Positions 1 through 11,744 of a stretch of DNA of 64,000 bases are shown here, one piece after another. Under the pieces are notes generated by a model. It did no database searches. It was not told where the DNA came from and worked only from the letters and a program-made list of their open reading frames with translations. The translations under genes were made by a program, and so were the position numbers. Origin of the DNA: Stramonita haemastoma (taxonomy: Eukaryota > Mollusca > Gastropoda > Neogastropoda > Muricidae); contig CM060326.1 in the NCBI GenBank assembly GCA_030674155.1, forward strand, positions 32,915,487 through 32,979,486, read 5' to 3'. Numbering within the stretch: position 1 is the first letter of the stretch; each line of letters opens with the position of its first letter.

Positions 1-600
<600 letters not shown>

Positions 601-785
601 TAATATCATTTTCATTCTATCAATTATATGTCTTTATTAATTCTATTTATGTGCAGCATTCAAAGCTTTGATGAATGTTACATATACATACTATTAAAGG
701 GTGTGACTACTTTTCTGATTATCATGATTATTCAGTTTGTAAGGACAATAGTGATGATGATGATGATGATGATGATAAAATTCAG

Positions 786-928
786 GCAAAAAGTCAGAGT
801 CGGACACCAAACGCCTGGTGACAGCCATCCATGACTTGAAGGAGAGACAGAAGCGAGAGACAGAGACGCTGAAAAAGATCAAGGAACAACTTCGGGACAT
901 TCAGGAGAGACAGCAGAAGGAACGAGAG
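786..928 (+). CDS. Coiled-coil gene, exon a
   Basis: The acceptor TTCAG ends at 785 and the donor GAG|GTGAGA is at 929. Two bases complete a codon from an exon outside the window, then 47 codons follow. They read [20 protein letters not shown] and continue as a Lys/Glu/Gln-rich coiled coil ending RQQKERE. No stop occurs in frame. Confidence 0.85.
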
Positions 929-2377
929 GTGAGAAAAGAAGAAGAAGAAAGAAAAGGAACACAAAGTGAGGGAGCAGGGTTATAGACTTTTCTTTCTTTC
1001 ACGCCAAAGTCGGATGCTTTGGGCCTGACTCGTCATGCGCTTAACAGCAGTGCTGTGCATTTTTTTTTTTTATTCATATGACAGACAGCAATAGTTGATA
1101 GTGTTCAGCATTGAAGAAGAAGATTTTCTTTTAGTTCACTGGCTTTTTTGACAATAACGAAGAGAAAACTAGCATTTTTTATTAGCATTCCGTCATCTGT
1201 ATTCACCAGATGTTACGGCAGTCCAAGGTGATGATAGAGGTAAATGATTGGTTTTTGTTGTAGGTGTTGTGGTTAAACAGTACTGTTGTTGATGTGATGC
1301 TTTGAGAGTGGGGAGGGCTGGGGGTGGGAGTGGGAGTGGGGGGCTAATTGTGGTACATAGCTTGTACAAGTTTGGATGAAATTGGTCATTATCATGATTA
1401 TTTTTCCAAATTGCTATCCTCACAATGATACAGTTATCTGTTAAAAATAACGGTTTGTCGTGTACCTCCTTGATTTTGTTTGAGATTGCAGCCATCAACT
1501 TGTGAAGTATTAGTTAAGAGCAAAGAGTTGTTTATCTGGTTATAACGTCTTCTGTCATTTATTTATGCATATATTTGTGTATATGGTGCCGCCGCTGTAG
1601 TCTAGTGGTTAGGGCATTGGACTCGTAATCTAAAGGTTGCGGGTTCGATCCCAGCTTTCGGCTATGGCGTTGTGCCCTTGGAAAAGGCACTTTACGGCTA
1701 TTTTCTCACCCCACCCAGGTGTAAATGGGGTACCAACCTTGTGTTGGGGGTTAACCCTGCGATAGACTGGCGTCCTATCCAGGGGGGAGTCTATGACTCT
1801 CAGTCGCTTAACGCCACAGAAACCGGGATAAGCACCGGCCTGATGAGCCTTAAGGCTCGGGACAGACTTTAACTTTAACTTGTGTATATGGTTTATGGGT
1901 ATTATCATTGGATCACAGTTCCTCTTTCTTTATTCATTAAAAAAAAAAATCTGTCTTCCTTATCTATTTTTTCCCTTATTTATACATTTATAGTTAATCC
2001 GTATATTGGCATTTGTTATAATTCACAATTTAGAATGTATTGAAACCAAGCTGAAAACAGAAGACAGTTAATTGGTTTGATGTTTGTATTCCCAGAATGC
2101 AAGTGCCCAGATCACTGCCATAAAAGGCAATGCTGAGATGCGTCAGAAAGTGGAGGTGAGTGGGATTTATTTGACCTTAAAAAAAAAAAATCCCAACACA
2201 CACACACACACTCACACACATGCACACGCACACGCATGCACGCACGCAGGGAGCACGTGCACACACACGCACGCACACACACGCATACATGCACTTTGTA
2301 TTTGCCACTGAAGTAAAATCAGACCTGATCAGAAAGATTGTTTTGCCCATTATTTTAAAAAATATGTGAGTGAGTGA

Positions 2378-2444
<67 letters not shown>

Positions 2445-2662
2445 GGTGAAAAGTCTGGTTCGAAGTGTGTGGTGGTTCAATCCCTGTTTGTGCCTGAAAC
2501 TTTCCCCCCATCCATTTAGACCATAAGTGGTGGTCTTGTAAATTGAGGCTGTTTTTTTTTTTTTTCCAATCTTCTAGGTTAACTTCAAGTGCAGTAGCAA
2601 TAACGATGATGATGATGATAATAATAATAATAATAACAACAACAACAACAACAACAACAACT

Positions 2663-2693
<31 letters not shown>

Positions 2694-2706
2694 AGATGGT
2701 GATAAT

Positions 2707-2740
<34 letters not shown>

Positions 2741-3811
2741 TAATGATAACAACAACAACAACAACAACAACATCATGCGGAATTTGTTTAGCACTGAATC
2801 TTGTAAAGCAAACAAATCAAAGTGCAGACCTGCCAGTGTTTTCATTTTCTTCATGTATATGTATACACATGCAGAAGGTCACATATGCACATAAAAAATC
2901 CTGTAATTCATGGTAAGGTTCAGTTGGTTATGTAAATACGAACATACACAGCATACATCCCTGAAGTCAGAATGCAGCTACCTTCATGGTGGGCCATGGG
3001 CAAAAATAGTCGCATAGACAAAATCTTTCCATTGGTGAACCTCATAACTCTAGCTGACGAAAGAAAAAACCCAAACAAATGATGATAATGATAATGCATT
3101 AGAGGGCAGAAGCTGGAGAAGGAACACAAGATGACAGTGGAGATGATTGATGATTATGATAATGATTATATGATGATAATGTCAATGAGGATGGTAACAA
3201 TGATAATCATGATGACATTGATGATAATGATGATGATCATTTGATGACGACGACGATGATGACAATGATGATGGTTATAACAGTGACGATGGAGATAATG
3301 GTGGTGATGACAATGATGATAATGATGGTGATTATAACAGTGATGATAGTGATAATGATGATGATGACAATGATGATGGCTATAACAGTGATGATGGTGA
3401 TAATCATGATGATTGTAACTGACGACGGAGATGATGATGACAATGATGATAATGATGATAGCTGTAACAGTGATGATGGAGATAATGATGATGATTATAA
3501 CAGTGACGATGGTGATGATGATAACAATGATGATGACAATGATGATAATGATGATGGTGATAAAAGTGACGATGGAGATAATGATGATGATAACAATGAT
3601 GATAACGATGGTGATAAAAGTGACGATGGAGATAATGATGATGATGACAATGATGATGGTGATAACAGTGATGATGATGCTGTGACAGATGGAGGAGCGG
3701 CAGAGGCTGGAGAAGGAGCACAAGATGCTGGTGGAGGAGGAGGTGGAGAGAAGCAGGCTGGATATGGAGAACGAGATGGCAGAGATTCAGGTCACCTTTG
3801 AAAACATTAAT

Positions 3812-3886
<75 letters not shown>

Positions 3887-3907
3887 TCTTCTGTCTGTCT
3901 GTCTGCC

Positions 3908-3948
<41 letters not shown>

Positions 3949-4031
3949 CTATCAGTCTATCAGTCTGTCAGTCTATCTATCAGTCTCTCAGTCTATCAGT
4001 CTATCTATCAGTCTATCAGTCTATCTGTCTG

Positions 4032-4101
<70 letters not shown>

Positions 4102-7100
4102 CATCCATCCCTTAGTCTGGTGGCCATGGGGGCACCCCTGAAAATCTGACAACCAGTTCCCTCCATTCCTCTCTCTGTTCTGCCTTTCTCAAAATTTGGC
4201 TGAGTTCTAGGCCTGTCCATTCGCTGATGTTGTCCTCCCATCTCTTCTTCTTTAAATTTATAGACCAGCTTTATTTGCTCCTTCATTTTTTATGTTTTCT
4301 CTTGGTTGTTCGTTCATCTGTGTATTCCTTTATTGTATTCTTTTATGTTGTCATTTGTTCATAAAAGGTAAAGTTAAAAGTGTCCCTTAACTTATAATGT
4401 CGTAGGGGAGCAAGGTGTCAGAGACCTCAGCTTCTCTAGAGGCCAGCATATTGAGGGCAGTGCCCTTCTCTCCCTGGCTGCTTTACCTTCCTTGACCCTA
4501 AAGAGGGCAGGTAGGGACCCCATTTACAGCTGGGTGAACTTGGTGAACTGTACTGAAGCCGAGGCACGCAAACAGTCACCCATCCACTTGGTAACCACGC
4601 TCGATGCTGCTTAACATTGGCTGGGGGAAAGTGAGCGCTCTGACCACTGAGCTATCCCATCCCCTATTTGTTCGTATCACCACTTGTTTGATCATTTCCT
4701 TATTCATTTATACATATTTATTATGTTTTTTGTTTGTTTCCTTGGCTAGAGCTCCGAGTTCACCGTGGTGAGATTTGTACATATCCAAACGTTCTTGCCC
4801 ACCATCAAGGTAGCTGCATTCTGACTTCAGGGGTGATGTCTAAACAAAACACCAGTGTGCATGCTTTTGAAAAAAAAAATTGTCATTTGTTCTTACCAGC
4901 ATGGATGGTATACTATTCTGAAAGGTGGAACAGGTTTTAATGTGTGTGCAAGATGTTCATCTAGGCATCCCAATGATCCCTGCCTCTTCTTTTCTTTTCT
5001 TTCATCTTCTGTTTAAAGAATCTGAAGCTAAGCATACAGGAGAGCAGATTTCAGTTAGGGGTCATGCCGTACATACACTACAACCACTAGGCCATTGTGT
5101 GCCGGTGGCAACAGATGACAACTGCATGCACACAGGGCTGGATGCTAAAAAAAGCGCATGGGTGCTCATTCCATTATCCTTGAAAGTTAAAGTTAAAGTC
5201 TGTCCCGAGCCATAAGGCTCATCAGGCCGTGCTTATCCCGGTTTCTGTGGCATTAAGCGACTGAGAGTCATAGACTCCCCCCTGGATAGGACTCCAGGCT
5301 ATCGCAGGGTTAACCCCCAACACAAGGTTGGTACCCCTTTTACACCTGGGTGGGGTGAGAAAATAGCCGTAAAGTGCCTTTTCCAAGGGCACAACGCCAT
5401 AGCCGAAAGCTGGGATCGAACCCGCAACCTTTAGATTACGAGTCTATCGCCCTAACCACTAGACTACAGCGGTGGCATTATCCTGGAAAGAAAAGAATGA
5501 AATAAATAAATACACTATTATACCGTGTCACAGGTACATGAGGCAGAGGGCTATCAGTACACCACCAAAGAAGGGGCACAACTGGAGAAAACTCTGGCAG
5601 AGCTCAAGGCCGACAAACCTGTTGTTGCTATGAAGGTAAGCCCCCCCTTGTTTTTTTGTGTGTGATTTTTATTTTCCCATGACTTGTCCTGCTGTTAATG
5701 TGCTGCTTATTCTGAACTCTTTACCTCAACCCCGCTGAGTTGTTTTTATTGTATTTTATTATTTATATATATATTTTTAAAAAATTATTTTATTTTATTT
5801 ATTTTATTTTATTAAATATTTAATTTTTTTTTTTTTAGTTTAAAAAAAAAATCATTTTTATTTTATTTTATTTTTATTTATTTCATTTATTTTGCTTTTA
5901 TTTTATTATTATTTTTTTTAAATAAATAAAAATAAAATAAGATTAATAAAATAAAAATTAAAATAAAAAATAAATAAATTTTAAAAAATCCTGAACTCTT
6001 CACCCCAACCATGCTAAGTTATCCTGAACTCTTCACCCCAACCATGTTGAGGCTTATCCTGAACTCTTCACCCCAATCATGCTGAGTATCCTGAACTCTT
6101 CACCCCAACCATGTTGAGGCTTATCCTGAACTCTTCACCCCAATCATGCCTCAGTTATCCTGAACTCTTCACCCCAACCATGCTGAGTTATCCTGAACTC
6201 TTCACCCCAACCATGCTGAGTTATCCTGAACTCTTCACCCCAACAATGCTAAGTATTCCTGAACTCTTCACCCCACCATGCCGAGTTATCCTGAACTCTT
6301 CACCCCAACCATGTTGAGGCTTATCCTGAACTCTTACACCCCAACCATGCTGAGTGATCCTGAATCTTCACCCCAACCATGCTGAGTCATCCTGAACTCT
6401 TCACCCAACCATGCTGAGTTATCATGAACTCTTCACCCCAACCATGCTGAGGATTATCCTGAACTCTTCACCCCAACCATATGAGGCTTATCCTGAACCC
6501 TTCACCCCAATCATGCTGAGTTATCCTGAACTCTTCACCCCAACCATGTTGAGGCTTATCCTGAACTCTTCACCCAAACCATGCGAGTTATCCTGAACTC
6601 ATCACCCCAATCATGCTGAGTTATCCTGAACTCTTCACCCAACTATGCTGAGTTATCCTGAACTCTTCACCCCAACCATGCTGAGTTATCCTGAACTCTT
6701 CACCCCAACCATGCTGAGTCACCCCAATCATGCTGAGTTATCCTGAACTCTTCACCCCAACCATGCTGAGTTATCCTGAACTCTTCACCCCAACCATGCT
6801 GAGTTATCCTGAACTCTTCACCCCAACCATGCTGAGTTATCCTGAACTCTTCACCCCAACCATGCTGAGTTATCCTGAACTCTTCACCCCAACCATGCTG
6901 AGTTATCCTGAACTCTTCACCCCAACCATGCTGAGGCTTATCCTGAACTCTTCACCCCAACCATGCCGAGTTATCCTGAACTCTTCACCCCAACCATGCT
7001 GAGTTATCCTGAACTCTTCACCCCAACCATGCTCAGTTATCCTGAACTCTTCACCCCAACCATGGGGAGTTTATCCTGAACCTATAAATGCTGGATTATC

Positions 7101-8943
7101 CTGAACTTTCCATCGTCCCTTAACAGGCATATTACCGTACTTCTCACCCCACACCAGGTGTAGTATCCGAACTCTTTAACCCATCGATGACTGGTTATCC
7201 TGGATCTCTCTCATCGCAACCCATGACGGTAGCCCTGAACTCTTACTCCAGACTACAATGCTGAGATTATCCTGAACTCTTCACTCCAACCATGCTGAAG
7301 ATTATCCTGAACTCTTCACCCCATCATGCTAAGTTATCCTGAACTCTTCACCCCAATCATGCTGAGTTATCCTGAACTCTTCACCCCAACCATGCTATAA
7401 GGGGCTTATCCTGGCATATCCTCAGAAGTCTGCCTATGACAGATGGATAATCAGTTGTTGCTATGGAGCTAGGTATGTGCTCTTTGCAGGACATTGATGA
7501 CCAGAATAGTTGCCATCTTTTTTCTGGCTTGGTATCTCGCTTTCCCCCTTCCTTTAAAAAAAATGTTGTAATGCTACTGCAATAGTCTTTGACCACCAAG
7601 AGACGCAAGGACGAAAGAAGTGTGTCAGAAATGTGCACAGCGCAATGTAGTGATGTAAGATGGGAATATATCCACAACACAATAGGTTATGAAAAGACAT
7701 TGTAATAGGACACAGTCCTACATAGCACTAGACAGGATGATTCAGTGGCACAGATTTCAGCACATTATACCACCATACATAGCAACACAATACATCTGTG
7801 CATATTTTAGTTGGTAAAGATATCAGGAATGTACCTAAAAATTCTATTATGTTAATGAGACATCCCTGCAGAAGATGCTTGGATAGAGTGAGTCAGTTCA
7901 TATGTGGGCTCTGTGTGTGTGTGTGTTTATTTATTTATTTTTTTATTTAAATTTTTTTATGTCAGGATAATGGAATAAGCACTCATATGCTTTTTTACAT
8001 CCAGTCCCCGTGTGTATGCAGTTTTGTAAATCTTGTCATCTGTTCCACCGGCACATGATGGCCTACTCTTACATAAAGCGGAACGGTATTTAACGTGTGT
8101 GCAAGATGTTCTGCATGCGTTCACACATGGGGCCACAGTTTATAGTCTCCTCTGAAAGACATTTTGGGGGGAAGTGGAGTCAGCACTGATGTTAGCTCCA
8201 GAGGAAAAATCCCCTCGAACGGGAATCAAACTTGGGTCGTCAACTTGGGAGCGCAATGTTCTGACCACTAGGCTATCCTGTCCCCTGTGTGTGTGTGTTT
8301 GTGTGGTGCATGTGTGTGTGTTATGTGTGTGTGTGTTTGTGTGTGTGTGTTGTGTGTGTGAAGTCACTTCATATCGTGGTGCATGGTGCGTGCATGTGTG
8401 CGACAATTCCACTTCAATACAAATGTGTGTGTGCTGTGTTTGGCGTGTGTGCGTGCATGTGTGTGACAATTCCCATTCATACAAATGTGTGCGTGCGTGT
8501 GTGTGTGTGTGTGCTGTTGTGGTGTGTGTCGCAGTGCATGTGTGCGGGGTGTGTGTGTGTGATGTTTGTGTGGTGTGTGGTGCGTGCGTGCATGTGTGTG
8601 TATAGTGCTGCGTGCGTGTGTGTGCGTGCTTGTCATGTGTGTGCGCGTGCGCATGTGTGCTGCGTGTGTGCGTGTGTGATGTGTGTGTCTCACAGATCCA
8701 GACACTACAAGAGGAGAAGGACCACTTGGCTAAAGAACTGGAGGAGGTGTACAGAATGCACAATGAACAACTGGAACTACAGCAGCTACAGCACTACCAG
8801 GTAGTGTGTGTGTGTGTGTGTGTGTGTGTTTCATGTGTGTTGTGTGTGTGTGTGCATGTGTGTTGTGTGCGGTGTGTGTTGCTGTGTGTGTGTGTGTTTG
8901 TGTGTGTGTTTCACTGTGTGTGTGGAGGTAGTGGAGTAGTCTG

Positions 8944-8975
<32 letters not shown>

Positions 8976-11744
8976 AGGAGTCACACTGATTGGTAGAAAA
9001 AAGTTTGTGGTTGATCTTTAAGTTAGCACTTTTTGAAGTTTTCCTACTAGGTGTGTAGTTTTTAAAATAGTAAGCAAGGCGCCTTGTTTTTTCTGCCACG
9101 CAGGGTGCATCCTTGTGTTCTGAAAACTCCTGTAACAGCTAGAAATAAACAATGGGTGCTGTAGCTGGGTGGTTAAGAAGTTGGCTTCAATCCCATGGGT
9201 CCATGAAGTCATGGGTTCAAATCTCGGTGGCCTTGGTGAAGTTTATGATCTTCCAGGTCAGCCTCAAGCGCAGACCTGCTAGTGCCTTAATTCCCTTATT
9301 TTCAAAGAAAGATTGGATGTGTAAGATGTGCACATAAAAGATCCTGATAATTCTTTTCAGGTTTGGTGGGTTATGAAAACATGAATGTACCCAGCATACA
9401 TTCCCAAAGTGAATGCAGCTACCTTCATGGTTTGGCCCCCCCAAAATGGTTCCATATATACAAAATCTTACCATGGTTGAACCTCAGAGCTCTTGCCAAG
9501 AAAAATGTAACCCCCCCCCCCCCACCCAACTTAACTAAAAAACAAAATCGCCCCCCTTCCTTCCCCCCTTCTCCTCCCTACAATGAAAAAAAAAAAAAAA
9601 AAAAAAGAGATTGTGTGACGGGTCGTGTCTGCTTCAGACGTTCCGTAGTTACCGCGAGATGTTTGAGGAGCAGAAGGCGGCCATTGACCAGCGCTACAGG
9701 ATGCTTCTGGAGAACTGCATTCAGGACGCTGTCTTCCTCTCCTCCCGCAACAGTGACCTCACCGCTGAGAACCAGAGTCTGAAGCAGCGTGAGTGACTTT
9801 ATCTATTCATTCATTTCTTTCTTTCTTTTTTCTTTCTTTCTTTATTTATTCATTCTTTGATATTGAGGATAATGGAATAAGCACTCGTGTGCTTTTTTTA
9901 CATCCAGTTCCCGTGTGTATGCAGTTTTTGTTAATCTTGTCATCTGTTCCCAACGTCACACAATGGCCTCCTCTTATGAAAAGTGGAACAGGATTTAACG
10001 TGTGCGCAAGATGTCTGCGTGCGTTTGCACATGGGGCCTCGGTTTATAGTCTCATCCGAAGGACTTTTGGGGAGAGTGGAGTCTGCACTGATGTTAACTC
10101 CAGAGGAAAAATCCTCTCGAACGGGAATCAAACTCGTGTCGTCAAATTGCAAGCGCAATGTTCTGACCACTAGGCTATCCCGTCCCTGTCCTGTGATGGC
10201 CTGTATTGTCCATCACACAGCTGTCAGTCTCTCTCTCTCCCACTTTGAGCTCCTCTCAGTCGCTATCCATTCTCTCCCAGCTGCTGGTGCTAATTGCGGC
10301 AGAAACCAGCCACACTTGGACTTGGTAAAAGGAAGGGGCTAATTTTAACACTGAGCCCTGGACCCTTGACTGAGTTACGCTGGACATGTTTCATTTCTTT
10401 CCTTTTTTTTCTTTTTTTTAAAGAAGGAAGGTGGCAGGATGGTTTAGATGTTTAAGCCTGTCTAACTAGTAAATCATGACGTTCTAGGTTTGATTCCTAG
10501 CCTCGCCCTTTCTTACCAGTTTGATTAAAAAATCAAACCGAACGTCAAAAATGAGAATGAGACTTTAAACCGAGGTACCATGTCTGAAAGACGGAGAATA
10601 TCTTGTGCACATGTTAAAAACCTGTTTTTCCTTGAGTAGGCCAATTCGTGCCAGTAGAAATGGATGACAAAATTAAAAACAAAAATGCATGCACACAGGT
10701 GTTGAGTTTAGACACCATCCATGAAGCCAGAATGTGGGGGTTTGTAAATGATCACGTATGCAAAAATCCCACCATAGGTGAAACTCAGAAATCTAGCTGA
10801 AGAACGGGGGGGGGGGCGGGTCATTTTTTTCGTGGAATGTCCCTACTTCAAAATCTTATTTCATGCCATTTTCTTCAGCCTCTGTCAAGTTATAGATTTT
10901 TAAGCTGATGAAATGCAAATATCTACAGGGTCTTTTCTTTCTGTAAACATTTATCAGATTTGCCGGTATTTCATGAAAATGTTATTTCTTTTCTTTGATA
11001 ACTTAGTAAAAAATTTTCACCCTGATCCTTCACTTAAATTGTATTTTTCAAAAAAAGATTGGATGTGTAAGTTTTCAGAACTGCTTGCTTTTCTTTTCAG
11101 TGTTTTGTTATTTCATCATAGGTGCTCAGTCCATGCTGAACATTGTTTTTTTTTTTTTTTTTTAAAGAGTTTTTGTTGGTACTGATACTGTTTTTACTGT
11201 TAAAGAGGCTTAGAACATGGCACAGTGGGATCTTCTTTTTCTTCTTTGTTGAATGCTTAGACAGCAACTCTTGTTGTCTGTCATATGAGTGAGAATGCAT
11301 TGTACTGCCGTTAAGCGCCTGACAAGTCAGGCCCAGCACATCCAACTTTGGCATAGGAGAGAATTGTTTTGTTAAGTTTTTTGTGGAAAAAAAGGCAGGA
11401 GAATGGGCCAAGAAGGCAGACAGAAACAAAGAGAGGGTTAGAAAAGAGGGAATTCCAAGCACAGAATTTCCAGGAGGTGGGGATGCTGTAAATACTGACA
11501 AGACCATGACATTCCAACGAGGGACAGTGGGTTCTGTTCGTACAATCTCACAGGGATTCCTAGTTGTGGTGGGTAAAACAGTGTGCATATTCAGGATTAT
11601 CCCCAAGGTGTTAAAGCTGGGAATGCCCAACAACATCTCTTATTCCCTGTTGTTTTTGTTTTGTTTTCAGAGCTTGGGCAGCTGAAGGACGTGATAACCA
11701 AACAGGGAGGCAAGATTCCCTCCAGTATCGACTCCACAATATAG
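786..11744 (+). CDS. Coiled-coil protein gene, 3' part (7 exons)
   Basis: Joined exons 786-928, 2096-2155, 3689-3790, 5534-5635, 8696-8800, 9638-9788 and 11671-11744 give one open frame of 244 residues ending at TAG 11742-11744. All introns are GT..AG and phases agree, including the split codon C|AG between the last two exons. The protein is highly charged, rich in Glu, Lys and Gln, with heptad-like coiled coil almost throughout (for example [29 protein letters not shown]). The most distinctive part is the penultimate exon, with [17 protein letters not shown] followed by [12 protein letters not shown]. The tail [13 protein letters not shown] is not coiled coil. The 5' part lies before the window. 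I do not recognise the family with confidence; a cytoskeletal or ciliary coiled-coil protein is a guess. It converges on the PARP gene at 19327-55867. Confidence 0.85.
1000..1115. repeat. Interspersed repeat, family F fragment
   Basis: A segment with GCCTGACTCGTCATGCGC, a T-run, then ATATGACAGACAGCAATAG. It recurs in variant form near 11218-11370, 21068-21245, 32580-32702 and 47805-47912. No coding potential or tRNA-like box is seen; the origin is unknown. Confidence 0.6.
1588..1880 (+). mobile_element. SINE family A (tRNA-Thr-like head)
   Basis: The 5' head is tRNA-like: A-box region TAGTCTAGTGGTTAGGGC, an anticodon arm TTGGA-CTCGTAA-TCTAA (anticodon CGT, as in tRNA-Thr), and B box GGTTCGATCCC. 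A conserved body follows, containing GGGTTAACCCTGCGATAGAC, and an end rich in CTTTAACTTTAACTT. It is about 290 bp long. Five further copies lie in this window. Confidence 0.85.
2096..2155 (+). CDS. Coiled-coil gene, exon b
   Basis: A 60-bp, 20-codon exon in phase 0, between acceptor TTCCCAG and donor GAG|GTGAGT. It encodes [20 protein letters not shown]. It joins in frame to the exons on both sides. Confidence 0.8.
2374..2441. repeat. (TG)n microsatellite
   Basis: A GTGAGTGAG start passes into an uninterrupted TG tract in an intron of the coiled-coil gene. Confidence 0.9.
2600..2775. repeat. (AAC/AAT/GAT)n trinucleotide repeat
   Basis: Mixed GAT, AAT and AAC trinucleotide tracts in the same intron. 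Open frames here are homopolymeric translations. Confidence 0.9.
3102..3143 (+). pseudogene. Decayed partial copy of coiled-coil exon c
   Basis: About 42 bases match the start of exon c (3695-3736): roughly 36 identities and one missing base, which breaks the frame. The shared core reads CTGGAGAAGGA, then CACAAGATG. Parent and copy are both embedded in GAT/GATAAT repeats, which suggests the exon was caught in expansion of the flanking minisatellite. No usable donor follows. Confidence 0.7.
3146..3688. repeat. GAT-rich minisatellite with about 45-bp higher order
   Basis: Arrays of GAT, GAC and AAT arranged in a longer unit of about 45 bp, with phrases such as GTGACGATGGAGATAATGAT recurring. 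The array runs up to the acceptor of exon c. Confidence 0.85.
3689..3790 (+). CDS. Coiled-coil gene, exon c
   Basis: A 34-codon phase-0 exon encoding [20 protein letters not shown] and then [14 protein letters not shown]. The acceptor GTGACAG lies directly after a GAT-rich minisatellite, so a normal polypyrimidine tract is missing. The donor CAG|GTCACC is weaker than the other donors of this gene. A decayed partial copy of this exon lies upstream at about 3102-3143. Confidence 0.8.
3812..4112. repeat. Tetranucleotide tracts (GGCT)n, (GTCT)n, (ATCT)n
   Basis: Three successive tetranucleotide arrays that differ by single substitutions, as if one array mutated and re-expanded. They start about 20 bp after the donor of exon c. 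Confidence 0.95.
4372..4665 (-). mobile_element. SINE family E
   Basis: An about 290-bp element found three times in the window (also 27808-28098 and 54459-54750). In reverse orientation it starts with a tRNA-like head, GATAGCTCAGTGGTCAGAGC. The body includes CCTGACCCTAAAGAGGGCAG on the reverse of the head, read on the plus strand. Confidence 0.75.
5183..5476 (-). mobile_element. SINE family A copy
   Basis: Full-length reverse copy of the tRNA-Thr-like SINE at 1588-1880. It has B box GGTTCGATCCC on the minus strand and ends in TTAAAGTTAAAG-type sequence at its low-coordinate side. It lies just upstream of exon d. Confidence 0.85.
5534..5635 (+). CDS. Coiled-coil gene, exon d
   Basis: A 34-codon phase-0 exon between acceptor TGTCACAG and donor AAG|GTAAGC. 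It encodes [20 protein letters not shown] and then [14 protein letters not shown], a heptad-like helix. Confidence 0.85.
5988..7412. repeat. 33-bp minisatellite array
   Basis: About 35-40 copies of a 33-bp unit containing TTATCCTGAACTCTTCACCC and CAACCATGCTGAG. The unit length is a multiple of three, so it translates as a repeat of [11 protein letters not shown]; frames break at indels. A scrambled stretch at 7090-7260 interrupts it. It lies in the intron between exons d and e, after an AT-rich block (5740-5985). It is probably non-coding. Confidence 0.9.
7413..7960. other. Unique intronic stretch, nothing recognised
   Basis: Ordinary AT-rich intronic sequence with no splice-compatible open frame, tRNA-like boxes or clear repeats that I can see. 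Confidence 0.5.
7962..8286 (-). mobile_element. SINE family B copy
   Basis: Reverse copy of a tRNA-related SINE. The tRNA-like head is at the high-coordinate end (minus-strand GGATAGCCTAGTGGTCAG, then B-box-like sequence). The core contains GCGGAACGGTATTTAACGTG and AGATGTTCTGCATGCG, and the other end contains GGATAATGGAATAAGC. A TG/TGC microsatellite follows (8285-8690). Confidence 0.8.
8285..8690. repeat. Degenerate (TG)n tract
   Basis: TG-rich sequence with TGC and GTGC interruptions running up to the acceptor of exon e. A similar tract (8801-8935) follows the donor. Confidence 0.9.
8696..8800 (+). CDS. Coiled-coil gene, exon e
   Basis: A 35-codon phase-0 exon between TG-rich microsatellites. 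It encodes [20 protein letters not shown] and then [15 protein letters not shown]. The acceptor is TCTCACAG and the donor is CAG|GTAGTG. The donor merges with a TG run, so several GT dinucleotides follow. Confidence 0.85.
9148..9515 (+). mobile_element. SINE family C copy
   Basis: The tRNA-like head has TAGCTGGGTGGTTAAGAAG and the B-box-like GGGTTCAAATCTCGG. The body contains CAAGCGCAGACCTGC and the 3' end ACCTCAGAGCTCTTGCC. Related copies lie near 17527, 27243, 28355, 32065 and 38336. Confidence 0.75.
9638..9788 (+). CDS. Coiled-coil gene, exon f
   Basis: The acceptor is GCTTCAG and the donor is CAGC|GTGAGT; the exon ends in phase 1. It encodes [20 protein letters not shown] and continues through [21 protein letters not shown]. 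High GC at third codon positions, in AT-rich surroundings, supports it as real coding sequence. It is the most family-specific block of the protein. Confidence 0.9.
9856..10188 (-). mobile_element. SINE family B copy
   Basis: Near full-length reverse copy. Reading the minus strand from 10188, the tRNA-like head has GGATAGCCTAGTGGTCAG. The core has GTGGAACAGGATTTAACG and the low-coordinate end GGATAATGGAATAAGC. It starts about 70 bp after the donor of exon f. Confidence 0.85.
10424..10810 (+). mobile_element. SINE family D copy
   Basis: The head has GGTGGCAGGATGGTTTAG and the B-box-like GGTTTGATTCC. The body shares with family B a core that includes GAGACTTTAAACCGAGG and CCTGTTTTTCCTTGAGTAG. 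The 3' end is like that of family C (CTCAGAAATCTAGCTGA). Confidence 0.75.
11218..11370. repeat. Interspersed repeat, family F fragment
   Basis: Variant of the segment near 1000-1115, containing AAGCGCCTGACAAGTCAGGC and CCAACTTTGGCATAGGAG, preceded by TTGTCTGTCATATGAGTG. Confidence 0.5.
11671..11744 (+). CDS. Coiled-coil gene, terminal exon
   Basis: A strong acceptor (TTTTGTTTTGTTTTCAG) precedes AG, which completes the split Gln codon. The exon then reads [20 protein letters not shown] and STI before TAG at 11742-11744. Downstream is AT-rich untranslated sequence. Confidence 0.88.

Noticed and set aside
1588..1665. tRNA gene
   Set aside because: The tRNA-like head lacks a complete acceptor stem and is the start of a repeated SINE, present six times.
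4734..5215. Open frames around 4734-5215
   Set aside because: They overlap SINE tail and family A SINE sequence; similar frames recur at other copies.
5988..7412. Regularly spaced 33-bp repeats considered as a CRISPR array
   Set aside because: Units are directly adjacent, without unique spacers, and the locus is intronic in an animal gene.
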